Shown piece by piece: positions 36,873 through 46,640 of a stretch of DNA of 64,000 bases. The notes beneath the pieces were generated by a model. The model was not told where the DNA came from. It ran no database searches and worked only from the letters and a program-made list of their open reading frames with translations. This stretch comes from Mycteria americana (taxonomy: Eukaryota > Chordata > Aves > Ciconiiformes > Ciconiidae): the NCBI RefSeq assembly GCF_035582795.1, contig NC_134366.1:107515756-107579755 (forward strand), in the 5' to 3' direction. How positions within the stretch are numbered: position 1 is the stretch's first letter; every line of letters begins with the position of its first letter. A program made the translations under genes and the position numbers.

Positions 36873-37529
36873 GAGGAAACTGAGTGTCCTTCATCTCTCT
36901 CTGTTATCAAAGAGAGGACAGCAGGTGAAACTCTAGAGGATGATTTCTTCCCACCTGATGATCTATCTTCTGATGAAGAGTATTATATTGAAGAAAGCAA
37001 AGCAGCCCAGTTCAAGAAATCAGGCATGAGGCGCATAGATGATATCAAAAAGGCATTTTCAAGGGAAAATATCCAAAAGACGAGACAAAATTTTGGCAAG
37101 AAGGTAAACAGGCTTCGAACTAGAATAGTGACCCCTGAGAGGAGAGAGAGGATCAGGCAGTCAGGAGAGAGACTGAAGCAATCTGGGATAAGGATCAAGA
37201 AAACCATTTCACAAGCTGCCCCAACGAAGGAGACGTTCAAGATCCATAAAAAAAATAAAGAACGAACAGGAGCCGAAGGTCAGGAGGGGATCCAGGAAGC
37301 CGGTGTGCACGTCACCTCTGAGCTCACAGCAGCAGAGCCCTTCACTGAAGAAATCTCTTACACAGAAGTGATCACTAAGGTAAAGAAAGACAAGAATAGT
37401 GCAACAAAAGGTGCTTCCCAATCAACTGAAAAAGGAGTAGCAATCCCAGAAGTTGTTCTTAAGCAGGAAGGAAAAGACGGAGGAGGAGGTGATGATGTCC
37501 CTTTGCTAGACTTAAAGCAATCGGCATAA
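36873..37529 (+). CDS. CAVIN4: CAVIN4 (MURC) exon 2: acidic linker, basic HR2 region and C-terminal tail
   Basis: After acceptor TTCATTCACAG the frame runs 218 codons to TAA at 37527-37529, giving 355 residues in total (human CAVIN4 is about 364). It opens EETECPSSLSVIKE, followed by an acidic stretch DDLSSDEEYYIEESK (about residues 164-178). Next comes the basic helical block KKAFSRENIQKTRQN...KKVNRLRTRIVTPERRERI (about 192-228), which is the cavin HR2 region, then a short repeat RQSGERL-KQSGIRI, a Ser/Thr/Lys-rich disordered tail, and the end PLLDLKQSA. The acidic-basic alternation is the standard cavin arrangement. The intron position just after HR1 matches other cavin genes. The frame is intact. 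An upstream ATG in the same open frame at 36807 is intronic. Confidence 0.94.
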   Translation, partial: EETECPSSLSVIKERTAGETLEDDFFPPDDLSSDEEYYIEESKAAQFKKSGMRRIDDIKKAFSRENIQKTRQNFGKKVNRLRTRIVTPERRERIRQSGERLKQSGIRIKKTISQAAPTKETFKIHKKNKERTGAEGQEGIQEAGVHVTSELTAAEPFTEEISYTEVITKVKKDKNSATKGASQSTEKGVAIPEVVLKQEGKDGGGGDDVPLLDLKQSA

Positions 37530-40500
37530 GGAATCAATAAGCAAACACACCATACTATCCCTACTGAACAAGAGATAACACAATATGTATTCACTCAGCT
37601 TTAGAAAAATGTGTGAATTTGTGTTATATCACAAAACATGTGTTGGTGGTGTTCTATCATTTACATGGGTGTCTGTAGCGTTGTCTTCCTGACAAAAGCC
37701 AAGCCATGCAAACTGAGCGAAGGGGCTCCCCCTCTGTCTTGCAGTGCGCCGATAGCCATCATTAACCCAAGTGGAACTCGCATGTCAAAGGCAGATGGAA
37801 ATCTGCTGTATTTTCAAGACTGATGTAGCAGTCGCTTAACAGCCAAATCACTCTCTTTAGTTTTATGTACAACAGTATAAAAATTATTTCCATTATCTTA
37901 TACCAACTCCTCTAATCAGAAAACAATAACAAAGCTATTACTTTATATTAGCAAACAGAAGAACTATGGAAAATGTCCATCTAGCTATACAAATCTTTTT
38001 GTTTAAGGGCCCTCACTGAAACACCAGGAGGAGGAAATTCCTGCTTTATCCAGGGTGTGACAAAATGTGGCAGGAATGATAGGTTTTTGAGTACATTGTG
38101 TTTCTTCTCAGTGGAAAAGAGAAGCTCCTGAAATGAATAAAGATTATTTCCAGAGTTCTGGAAGAGGAAGGTTTGATGTACGTAAGCAATGCATTTTCTG
38201 CACTTATGGAGTAAGAATAAAAAAGCAGAAGACATATTAAATATGGAATAGCAGGAGGAAAAGAGAATGAGGTATCGTATTCATGTTTTGGAAAGATGCG
38301 ATTGTGAGAAAGGCAAGGGTATGAAGCAGTAAAAGGGGAATAAGATTAATGCAAGGGTTCTGGATAAATAGAGAAAAAAATTAGAATATTGTAACTGAAG
38401 TTTCCTCAAGATCTTTTAAAGCATTGTTACTCTATCCAGGGGATCATAGGGCTCATGAACATAACTGACCAGACAAGGGAACTGTTTTGTTTTCCATTCT
38501 CTGTGGTTTTTCTGAGCTTCACTGCAATTAAAATCTATTCTACAAAGCCGCTGAAGTACAGGGCCAATCCATAACCCAATTCTTTGTTTCCTATCATCAT
38601 TGTTATCGACCAGCCACAGCCTCAGGGATTATGAGACAGACATCCTTTGGAGCATGGAATGCTGTTTATTTGCAACACTCAGGAGCCAGCGCTCTGACAT
38701 CAGATATGCTTGTAAATATGACCGCTACGCTGACATGGGGTGCAGGACTGTATTGCTCTCTTCATTCTTAAACGGAGTTGCCTTCAAAGCACTTATCTAA
38801 AGCAATGTTAGTCATTACTATCTGTGTGAAACTTGTACAATACTGCTAAAAGCTGTATGATTGTATTTAATATCTCAGATTCATTTTAACAGCAGAACAT
38901 AACTTGGTTATCTATATACATTGTTTGAGTACTCCCAGCTAATTGTTAATCTATAATTTAAATATAATTAGTTTGATTTCAAATATTCTGCCTGCCAGTT
39001 CTTTCATTTAGTTTGCTGTACATCACATTTGAAGTGAAACAGCTTTAGCAATAGTAACTAGGGAACACTGGTTGGGGAAGGTCAATGTTATACCATGTCA
39101 GTGACATTTCAAATCAAATTAGTGTTGTCAGATTGGAAGCAGCAGCTCCACTGAATGGAGGGGCAGGATAGGGCAAGAGAGGGAGACAGGGAGAGGAAGA
39201 CATTTCTTTCAACAGGAAATTGTACATCTCCACTGTACTGTACTTACATGCAAAAAGAAAAAAAGGTTTGCTTATAGGATAGATTGGAGGTTTTGTTTGG
39301 TTGGTTTTTTACTAGTTATAGGAAGTCTGTTCTGAAACCAGGTGACTGTATGTTCTTCCTCCAGTTCCATATAAAACTGTACCTATCTTCAGTGAAATAC
39401 CCTATGATTTGTCTGGTTCTTCTGTAATATGGCCTGCATTCTGTTCTGCAAGATTTGACGTTTTCCTAAACTGACAAACAGGGTTTAGTTATTGAAATGA
39501 AAATGTCAAAGTTCAAAGAAGCTATTTCTTTGCATTTTTACACAGCAGAACACTAAGTGCTAGAATACAATTGCCTATAGATTTCCCTTATATAGCATTT
39601 AATTTTCTGATTTTACTTGACAAAGAAAGGAAGTGATGCAGTTTCCATGGAGCTTATCATCTAGCACCACATATAACCTCTATCAAACATGTATTTTTTA
39701 ATGTTTACTTCTAACTTCAATTGTTCAGAGGATGATTTGTTTTCATAGCAAGTAGTGAGTTCTTCAGGAGTGGAAAGTATTTCAATGTACACTCTTCATT
39801 TTAAGTTATTGATGTTACTGACTTGAATTTTACATCTACCAAGAGATCAAAGTTAATTTACTCCATATCCCCTCATACAGGTAGGGGACGGGGAGAACAC
39901 TATGCTTTACAACCTCAATTTCTATACAACAGCACAGCCTTTTGCTGCTTGAAGTCCCCCTTATTTTTTTCATAATTTCCAAGATCAATGATCTTGAAGC
40001 TCAATCCTTCACCCTTCTCAGAAACAAATTTCTCAGTGAAATTGGTTGATGTACAGCGGTACTGCAGGGAGGCCTGGTGTATATTTTTTGTACCGGTGGT
40101 TTCACTTGGTAAGATAATGTCGCTGGCACTGCGTGTAAAACAAGTGCTGCTCCCAGCTTACTGGCAGAAAGGGACACTGTCCCTGTCCGCTCTGTTCCAA
40201 GAAGCACTTTCTGCTTAGTTGTGGTTGCGAGTGTGAATATCAAAATTCCTCAAGGAAACAGCCCTGCAATTGCTAACTGCAGAGTAAAACTGGTTATGGG
40301 AAAGGATGAACTACTTTCTTAGACACCAGCTGAAAAGAAATTGAAGTGTTTATACAAATATTGAAAGTGTTTACAAGAAGAAAAAAGTGATTAGCAAAGC
40401 ACTCACTGCAAGTCCTTCTTTCGTAACATCCAACAGCAATTTCTTTAGCTTTGAATTTGTGCTAGTGAAAAAAGCCAAACACATTTTCTGCCAATAGCTG

Positions 40501-41531
40501 TCTGCCTATTAAAAGAGAAGTAGCAATCGCCCTTCAATTACAGGGTAGACCGCAGTGGTGGTAACAAACAAAAATTATTTCAACCATTTCAGGTGAATCT
40601 ACTCCCAGAAATGGCCTGTGTGTCTTCTACTTTCTTTTACTTAAACTGATGCAAAACACAGAATAAAAAGCAGTTAAGAGGTTTGAGTTTGCAGGATTCG
40701 GGCACTAACGCCAATGGAGCGAATACTAATAGAGCCAAACTGGTGTTCAGATGTGTTTACTCTGAGAAGAGTTTCAGAACTTTTTTCTCGCTAATAATGG
40801 GGTGTGTGCACATCTTCCTTATAATGGGATATAGATTTAGAAATGAGTTAATATGTGCAAAGGCCGCTGCTTGTGCAAAGCTAAACTCGCCTGTTTGTAC
40901 AGCTTCTGTGATCGTTAGCATAAACAAGTGACTGTTCAAGGAAATGGCAGCATCCATTTGCAAAACCACCCAGTAAGTTTACAAATGCAAAATCAAAGGA
41001 ACTGTGCATTGGAATACATGCAGATAAACATAAAGTTTTACCATACATTTAATTCACTTGTCATTACAGCTTTAATAATGCTATGGATGATAAGTTTTTA
41101 ACTACAAAGTTGCATTTAAAAAGAATTATATCATGTTATGAAGAAGTCTTGTATTAAGAAGAAAAGATAACATCTACAAAAGAACCACCATAAACGTTAG
41201 AGCAGTTGTCACTATCATAAGCACTTTTTTCCTAGTGTTTCCATTATAAGCATGCTAGTTGATTATATTCTCGCTTGCTTTATAACAGTTGCCAAATTTT
41301 ACACCTGCAACTGTTTTCCCTCTGATATTCCCAGCTTAAATAGATTTAGCATTTTTGCTGTGAACAGAATAAACTGATCTATGTGTAATTAACACAATCT
41401 CTATACGTCACTTGTTAATTCCCATACCCCTATGAGAAGGTAGCCACCATTTTGTCAATAACAACAGAAGTCCTACTGGCTGCAGATTAATCTTCCTAGG
41501 TGGTCCTTTCTTTATAGCTATCTGTTGGTCA
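37530..41531. other. CAVIN4 3' UTR and intergenic region between convergent genes
   Basis: This AT-rich stretch of 4.0 kb lies between the CAVIN4 stop (+) and the dynein stop (-). AATAAA hexamers at 38136-38141 and 38216-38221 are plausible CAVIN4 poly(A) signals. For the dynein on the minus strand, ATTAAA-type variants occur near 41048 and 41071 (TTTAAT on the plus strand). A purine-rich tract is at about 39155-39200. No other gene is seen. Confidence 0.55.
38136..38141 (+). terminator. Candidate CAVIN4 poly(A) signal AATAAA
   Basis: This is the first well-placed AATAAA, about 610 bp after the CAVIN4 stop; a second lies at 38216-38221. Use is unproven. Confidence 0.35.
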
Positions 41532-41750
41532 TCATTTTGAATTGCAGAGCAGTGCAACCCCCCGTAAAGTCCAATGATCAGGATTCTGCACTGTTTTCAG
41601 ATACAAAGAGAAAATATATGTCAGATCTGTTCTCCGAGGCTTTTTGTAGACAGGGCAGGAGTACACACTTCCTTGTTGCTTCTTTGGGTCATGTAGTGCT
41701 GTTGTGCTAACAGCATACACATGGACTACAGGAAGACTTGTGAACAGCAC
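41532..41750 (-). CDS. Axonemal dynein heavy chain (DNAH5/DNAH8 group), last coding exon
   Basis: After acceptor TTCTCAG the exon opens VLFTSLPVVHVYAVSTTA and includes VYSCPVYKKPRRTDLTYIF, then NPDHWTLRGVALLCNSK, with the stop TGA at 41534-41532 and a second in-frame TGA directly after. This is the extreme C-terminus shared by outer-arm dynein heavy chains: the P-x-YKKP-RTDL block and the end W-LRGVALLC are diagnostic of the DNAH5/DNAH8 group. VLFT-LPV-H recalls DNAH8, while the rest of the window's dynein recalls DNAH5, so I leave the paralogue open. Several extra residues (KKQQGSV) precede YSCPVYKKP compared with the human sequences I remember. The C-terminal domain packs on the AAA+ motor ring. 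Confidence 0.93.
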   Translation of the reverse strand: MLFTSLPVVHVYAVSTTALHDPKKQQGSVYSCPVYKKPRRTDLTYIFSLYLKTVQNPDHWTLRGVALLCNSK

Positions 41751-43115
41751 CTGAGAATGTTAAAAGAGACATGGGGCTTGGCATTAGAGAGGCAGGATAG
41801 GGTGTCTGAACTCCAAATGCTGGAACTAGATTCAGCGATGGCCTTCAGCAAAAGCACCAGCACCTCAGCAGAGGTACACACGAGAACACAAGTCCTATGC
41901 TCGCTACTACATTGACCCTAACTTTAAGCCAGCGGCAGCTCAGGGACAACAGAGGTCAAGAAGCCTGGAAGGAAAAGAAAGCAGCAGAAACCTGGAAAAC
42001 TGCATGTCATGGAAGTAGACGGAAAAACGACAGGGTGGTTCTAGGAGGGAGAGAGACCGTTGTCTTTTTTCCCATCCTTTGCCCCTTTAGCTAGTGTTCC
42101 CCATTCTTTCCCCACCTCCCTTTCCCTGAATGGCAGGACTGGAGCTACAAAGGCCAAGCTGCATTTAGCAAGCCTCCTTGTTACCTCTGCACTGCTGGCA
42201 GTGGAGCTTCAAAGATCCAAGGTGCCTCTTGGGTGTTTATCCAGACTAGCTCCCTTCAGGTCTTCCAGCAATATAAAGTATTCATTGGCAGGGGGGAAAA
42301 AAAAGACCCAAGCCCAAGAGCAACAAGGAGGCTTGCTGAACACTCTAGAGCACTTGAGTAAACTCCATGTTTGAAGGTGTCTTTTGACAAACCAGGCAAC
42401 AGCTGTCACCAGAAGCTACAGCTGGCAAGGTTTGGTTTGGAAAAGTTTGCTCTCAGCCAGGCACAGAAGTGCTTTACCTATGGAGAGGAATTACCTCAAC
42501 TCCAATTCCAGGACAGTTATCACTGGTTTGGAAAAAGTTTACCAGTGCAGACAATGGCAGCTTTCCCTGGGCAGTGACCACACCATCTAATCACTACTCC
42601 ATAGCCAGGTTTTAAATCTGGTTGGTCACATCAGTAAAATGTAACTCCATGCATGGATAACTGAGCATAAGCCCAGAACTAATACTCTTCCTCCTATTCA
42701 AAAACAAATGTCAGGGGTGTCTAGTTATCCAAACACTGACCTCACAGCAACTGCCATCAAACCCAGTACTGGGCTTTGGAAGTTGTGATAGGGTCCCACT
42801 TGGTCAGTCAAAAGAAGGCTAACTATGGGTTGCACTATTTTATTCAAACATAGCTGTGCTTCTAGGACCCCTGAAGCCAAGGAGCCCGGCATCTGGTCTG
42901 CTCTAGTGCAGCGCATCCTAAATTCATTTTCTGACAGAAGTCTTTTTGTTCATTTCTGGTGGGTAAACACTCCGTCCTCTTCTTAAAATACTGCTAGTAT
43001 TTTACCCTCTTGAAACCTGTTGTGAAATCACTGCTGCAGGCACTCAAAATACTTCCTGGTGTTCTCTGAGCACACCATATTATGCCACAGTCAGTCAGGC
43101 TCACTTGATCCTTAC
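41751..43115 (-). other. Dynein intron (1.4 kb)
   Basis: On the minus strand the intron begins GTAAGGATC and ends ACATTCTCAG. Small open frames on either strand have no recognised domain; no repeat was identified. Confidence 0.8.
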
Positions 43116-43337
43116 CTTTGGTGCTGACTCAACCAGCTTACTGTTTCTGCGGTCCCAACCTGCTCCTTCGAGGAAAAGGCCATATATGTAAACCCCACCA
43201 ATGTCAGCAGGAGGAGGGCCAGCAACATCTTCTTTCATCATCTTGGTCACTTCATTGTGTAAAACAACACTGTCGAGTGACCACCCTTTTGCTAAATTCA
43301 TGCGAGTTGTCTCTTGCCTCACAGCAGTTAGGAATCC
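43116..43337 (-). CDS. Axonemal dynein heavy chain (DNAH5/DNAH8 group), penultimate coding exon
   Basis: This exon is exactly 74 codons (222 bp), phase 0 at both ends, between acceptor CTCCTTAG and donor AAG|GTAAGG. It reads [20 protein letters not shown], then [20 protein letters not shown], then [20 protein letters not shown] and ends ESAPK. GFLTA-RQE-TR...KGW-LD and [15 protein letters not shown] are family signatures of the dynein C-terminal domain. Compared with human DNAH5 and DNAH8 as I recall them, there are small insertions at TRMNLAKGW and at [11 protein letters not shown]. The frame is open and the splice sites are canonical, so it looks functional. Confidence 0.95.
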
Positions 43338-44748
43338 CTAAGGAGATTGAATATGACAGAGTGTTTTAAAATACTTGAACTTACCCATTTCGAACTTTTT
43401 TTCCTATATAATAGTGACATCAGCAGTATAAAACCTCATCCCACAGAATTTTATCTGCATACAAAAACTAAATTCAGTTGTGTAAATCCAGTGCTTTCCT
43501 ACATTTTCCCAGTACCATGCATTCTTATATACTTGGTGTGCATGTGTGGGTGCTAAGAAGCCACCAAATTGGCTTATTTAACATATCGGAAGCTGCATGT
43601 ATAACTCACCTCACCTCACACGCCTACTTTACAACCAGCCAGATGGAGAGAGGTTTACAAGGCTGCCAGACTAATGTGTTTTGTGAGGTTCCAAATACAG
43701 GTAATTGCTAAGCCACAAATAACACTGGTATTACATGTGCTATATTACTCACCTTTTCTTATACCAACATTGTAAAATTGCTTTTCAGTCAACAAATTAT
43801 GAAGCATTTTACAGAATACAAAGGAAGTACAAACTGGAATCATGCAATTAAATAGTGAAATGCCTCTGTCACTTTGCTCAGTGCAATGCCTTAATATACT
43901 ACAACAACATACTATTGTAGACACCACCAAGATAAACTCATAGCACTTCAGCAGCACAGAATGAAACTCACTCTCTGTTCTAAAGAGCTACAATCTCATG
44001 ATATAGTTACAAGCTATCACAAGACAAGCCAGGCTGAAGGTGCTGGTTAGCTTCTCTCGTATAACTGTCCATGTGCACGCACACTGCAGTACATGGGAAG
44101 TACCTTAGTCCTAAGAGACAGGAGGGTATAGGCTGCTTTGCACTTCCAGTGGACATGCTGTGGACGTACACCTTATTTTACTCTACGGAAATCCATTTGC
44201 ATAGCCACAAGATGAATGAATAAAACATAAAAATTGAAGATGCAAGACCAAGAGGAACTTACTGAGAAGGACAACTAGGAAGGAAGAAGTTTCAGGACAG
44301 ATTTAAGAGCAGAGAAAGAAGGTATCTGGAGACAGAGGTGGAAGAATACAGAGCCACACGGGGAACACACAAAGGTGGGTATTAGAGACCCAACAGCACA
44401 GCTAGGGAGAAATCAGGAGCAATGAGGTAATTGAACAAGCTTTTTATTTTCCTTCAGTATCCACAGCGCAGGATGCTCTGTTGAGCTACTGTTAGGGCCA
44501 AATGTATGGAAAGAAGTCAGATGTGGAAACAAGCGCACATTGGTCTACTGAATGCAGGGGCCAATGCCTGGCTGCTGGGACTGGAGTGCTTGTTGCACAT
44601 GGTAATCACTTTGTAGCTACGCAATACCCTTCCAGTTATGAGAACATGAGATGACATTCATGAACTCAGATGTATCGGTTAACTGACATTGGTTGATTCT
44701 CATTAATATCATTCCAGAGACCTCAGGACAAGTGGTTTAAAGAGGTTT
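43338..44748 (-). other. Dynein intron, portion before the LTR
   Basis: This is part of a 5.5-kb intron (43338-48838). No exon or repeat was recognised here. The plus-strand open frames of 69-77 codons near 43350-43710 have no known domain. Confidence 0.6.
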
Positions 44749-45316
44749 TGTCCTGGTTTCAGCTGAGCTAATTTTCTTTATAGTAGCTGGTGTGGGGCTG
44801 TGTTTTGGATTTGTGCTGAAAACAGTGTTGATAATACAAGGATGTTTTAGTTGTTGCTGCACTAGTCAAGGACTTTTCAGCTTCCCATGCTCTGCTGGGT
44901 GCAGAAGAAGTTGGGAGGGGATACAGCCAGGAGAGTTGATCCAAACTGACCGAAGGGCTATTCCATACCATATGACATCATGCTCAGTATATAAAGCTGG
45001 GGAAGAAGAAGGAAGGGGGGGACGTTCAGAGCAATGGCGTTTGTCTTCCCAAGTAACCATTACGCGTGCTGGAGCCCTGCTTTCCTGGAGATGGCTGAAC
45101 ACCTGCCTGCCCGTGGGAAGGAGTGAACGAATTCCTTGTTTTGCTTTGCTTGCGTGCACAGCTTTTGCTTTCCCTATTAAACTGTCTTTATCTCAACCCA
45201 CGAGTTTTCTCCCTTTTACTCTTCTGGTTCTCTCCCCCATCCCAACCGGGGGGAGTGAGTGAGCGAGCAGCTGGGTGGGGCTTAGTTGCTTTAACCCGTG
45301 GGGTTAAACCACGACA
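44749..45316 (+). mobile_element. Solo LTR of an endogenous retrovirus (family A), antisense to the dynein gene
   Basis: The LTR begins TGTCCTGGTTTCAGCTGAGC and ends GTTAAACCACGACA, and is flanked by a perfect 5-bp duplication GGTTT at 44744-44748 and 45317-45321. It keeps the parts of a retroviral promoter: a CRE-like TGACATCA (44973-44980), a TATA box TATATAAA (44988-44995) and a poly(A) signal ATTAAA (45176-45181) followed by CTTTATCTCAACCCACGAG. The same family occurs at 14255-14809 in reverse. TG...CA ends and a 5-bp duplication fit an ERVL-type element. No internal retroviral genes are beside it. An open frame of 156 codons within it (44792-45262) is LTR sequence, not a gene. Confidence 0.93.
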
Positions 45317-46038
45317 GGTTTTGTGATAGCACAGATAATTGTAATTGTGTTTGAAGTAGTTGAGAACTCTAGCATATAGCTGAGGGAGACAGGATTAAAG
45401 GCCAAGTTCTTCTATCAGGAATGCCATTAAATGAAAGCAGAATCCTTGTAGTTAATTTGTGGAATTTTAATTTGTAGAAACATGCTAGTACCAATAGTTT
45501 AAAATACATGAAGTGTTCACTGCCAGAAGGCCCCAGAGGGCTACTAGATCCCAGATATACTGGAATATTAAAGAAAGAAGAGCCTGAAGAGGACAGGACA
45601 GAGCAATGACTGTATTAAGGGAATCAGTTCAAAGGCACTGTGGAAACACTAGAATAAAAGTAAGCTCGGAGCTGTGAGTTGTCTTCAGGGATAAGATTTA
45701 GACTGCAGACTATTCTTACAGAGATGGCAGGACCTATACGCTGTCTGCAGTGGGACTTGTAACACTTACCTGCTCATTTGAATGAGTCCTAGACAGTGTT
45801 TAAAGACTACAGCTGTGAGCTGCAGGCCCAGCTGTGTATCCCAGAGCAGGTGAACGGCACAATAAACAGCAAGGAAGAATCAAGTGGCTTGAGGTGCCAC
45901 TGTATGACTGAGGGCTTGGCTCCCCCCAAAACCCTCTCTCAGGGACATAATGGACCACTTGCTAAGACATTTATTTTGATTTCTGGTAATCTTTGCCCTG
46001 TTTTTTTTTGTTTGTTTGTGTGTTTTGGGGTTGGGTTG

Positions 46039-46064
46039 TTTTTTTTTTTTTGGGGGGGGGGGGG
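46039..46064. repeat. Poly(T)-poly(G) junction, T13 then G13
   Basis: Thirteen T (46039-46051) are followed directly by thirteen G (46052-46064). The region before it is also T/G-only for about 40 bases. It is simple sequence in a dynein intron; runs of this sort are prone to length change and to assembly error. Confidence 0.9.
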
Positions 46065-46429
46065 CATGTTGAGATTTCAGAATCAGGCAAAATTATTTCT
46101 TCTTTCTTCACCTGCCTTTTCCTGAACTTCTCCCTGGCCTGCTCACTGAAGGCTGCTAAAGCTTTGTCCCTTTGCCTGCTAACAACCCATGCAAACTAAC
46201 TCTGAACCTTCTAGTAAGGGAGAAGCAGACATCCATGGAAGCTATGACAAGAAATATGGAAACCAGTTAAGTCTATTGCTTTCACAATCATATTCTCTCC
46301 TTTACCTTGCTTAGGAGGTTCCTTGTTTGTCACTTATTTTGCAATTTCTACAGCAAGCAAATTATGGCAGGTTTACTAGAATTAAGTGGGCACTGAGGAA
46401 TGGAGGCATTGTACTTCATACCTTATTAG

Positions 46430-46640
46430 TATTCACATTGCTTTGGCATCTAAGGGTCTTAGAAATAGGCTGAGGGTTCATTATGCTGAGTACTATACAA
46501 CCAGAAGGACAGTTCTGCCTCACAGGGCTTAAAATCCATATATAGGACAAGTGACAGCAACTGGATACAGAGATGCAAACACGGAAACAATAAAACAGTA
46601 TCAACCACAAAATGGCAATTGGGAGGTAGAAATGAGATAT
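46430..46640. mobile_element. Ancient amniote interspersed repeat (unclassified)
   Basis: The stretch GGTTCATTATGCTGAGTACTATACAA, then CAGTTCTGCCTCACAGGGCTTAAAATC, then AGGACAAGTGACAGCAACTGGATACAGAGATG follows the order of a repeat common in amniote genomes (GCTA-GTACAA ... CCTGCC-AAAGAGCTTACAATC ... AAGAGACAACAG-TGGATACA). I do not recall its class with certainty. The 154-codon minus-strand open frame at 46416-46880 overlaps it and is therefore unlikely to be a gene. Confidence 0.5.

Noticed and set aside
10588-37529. First impression of TMEFF2 followed by CAVIN2 (a similar gene pair on human 2q32)
   Set aside because: The residues decide for TMEFF1 (SGYSFNPVCASDGSSYNNPC, SILYVVPSRQKLTHV, C-terminus SSRMV) and for CAVIN4 ([25 protein letters not shown]). 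The TMEFF1-CAVIN4 pair is itself a known neighbourhood.
44792-45262. 156-codon plus-strand open frame
   Set aside because: It is contained in a solo LTR with promoter and poly(A) elements; no retroviral protein is encoded.
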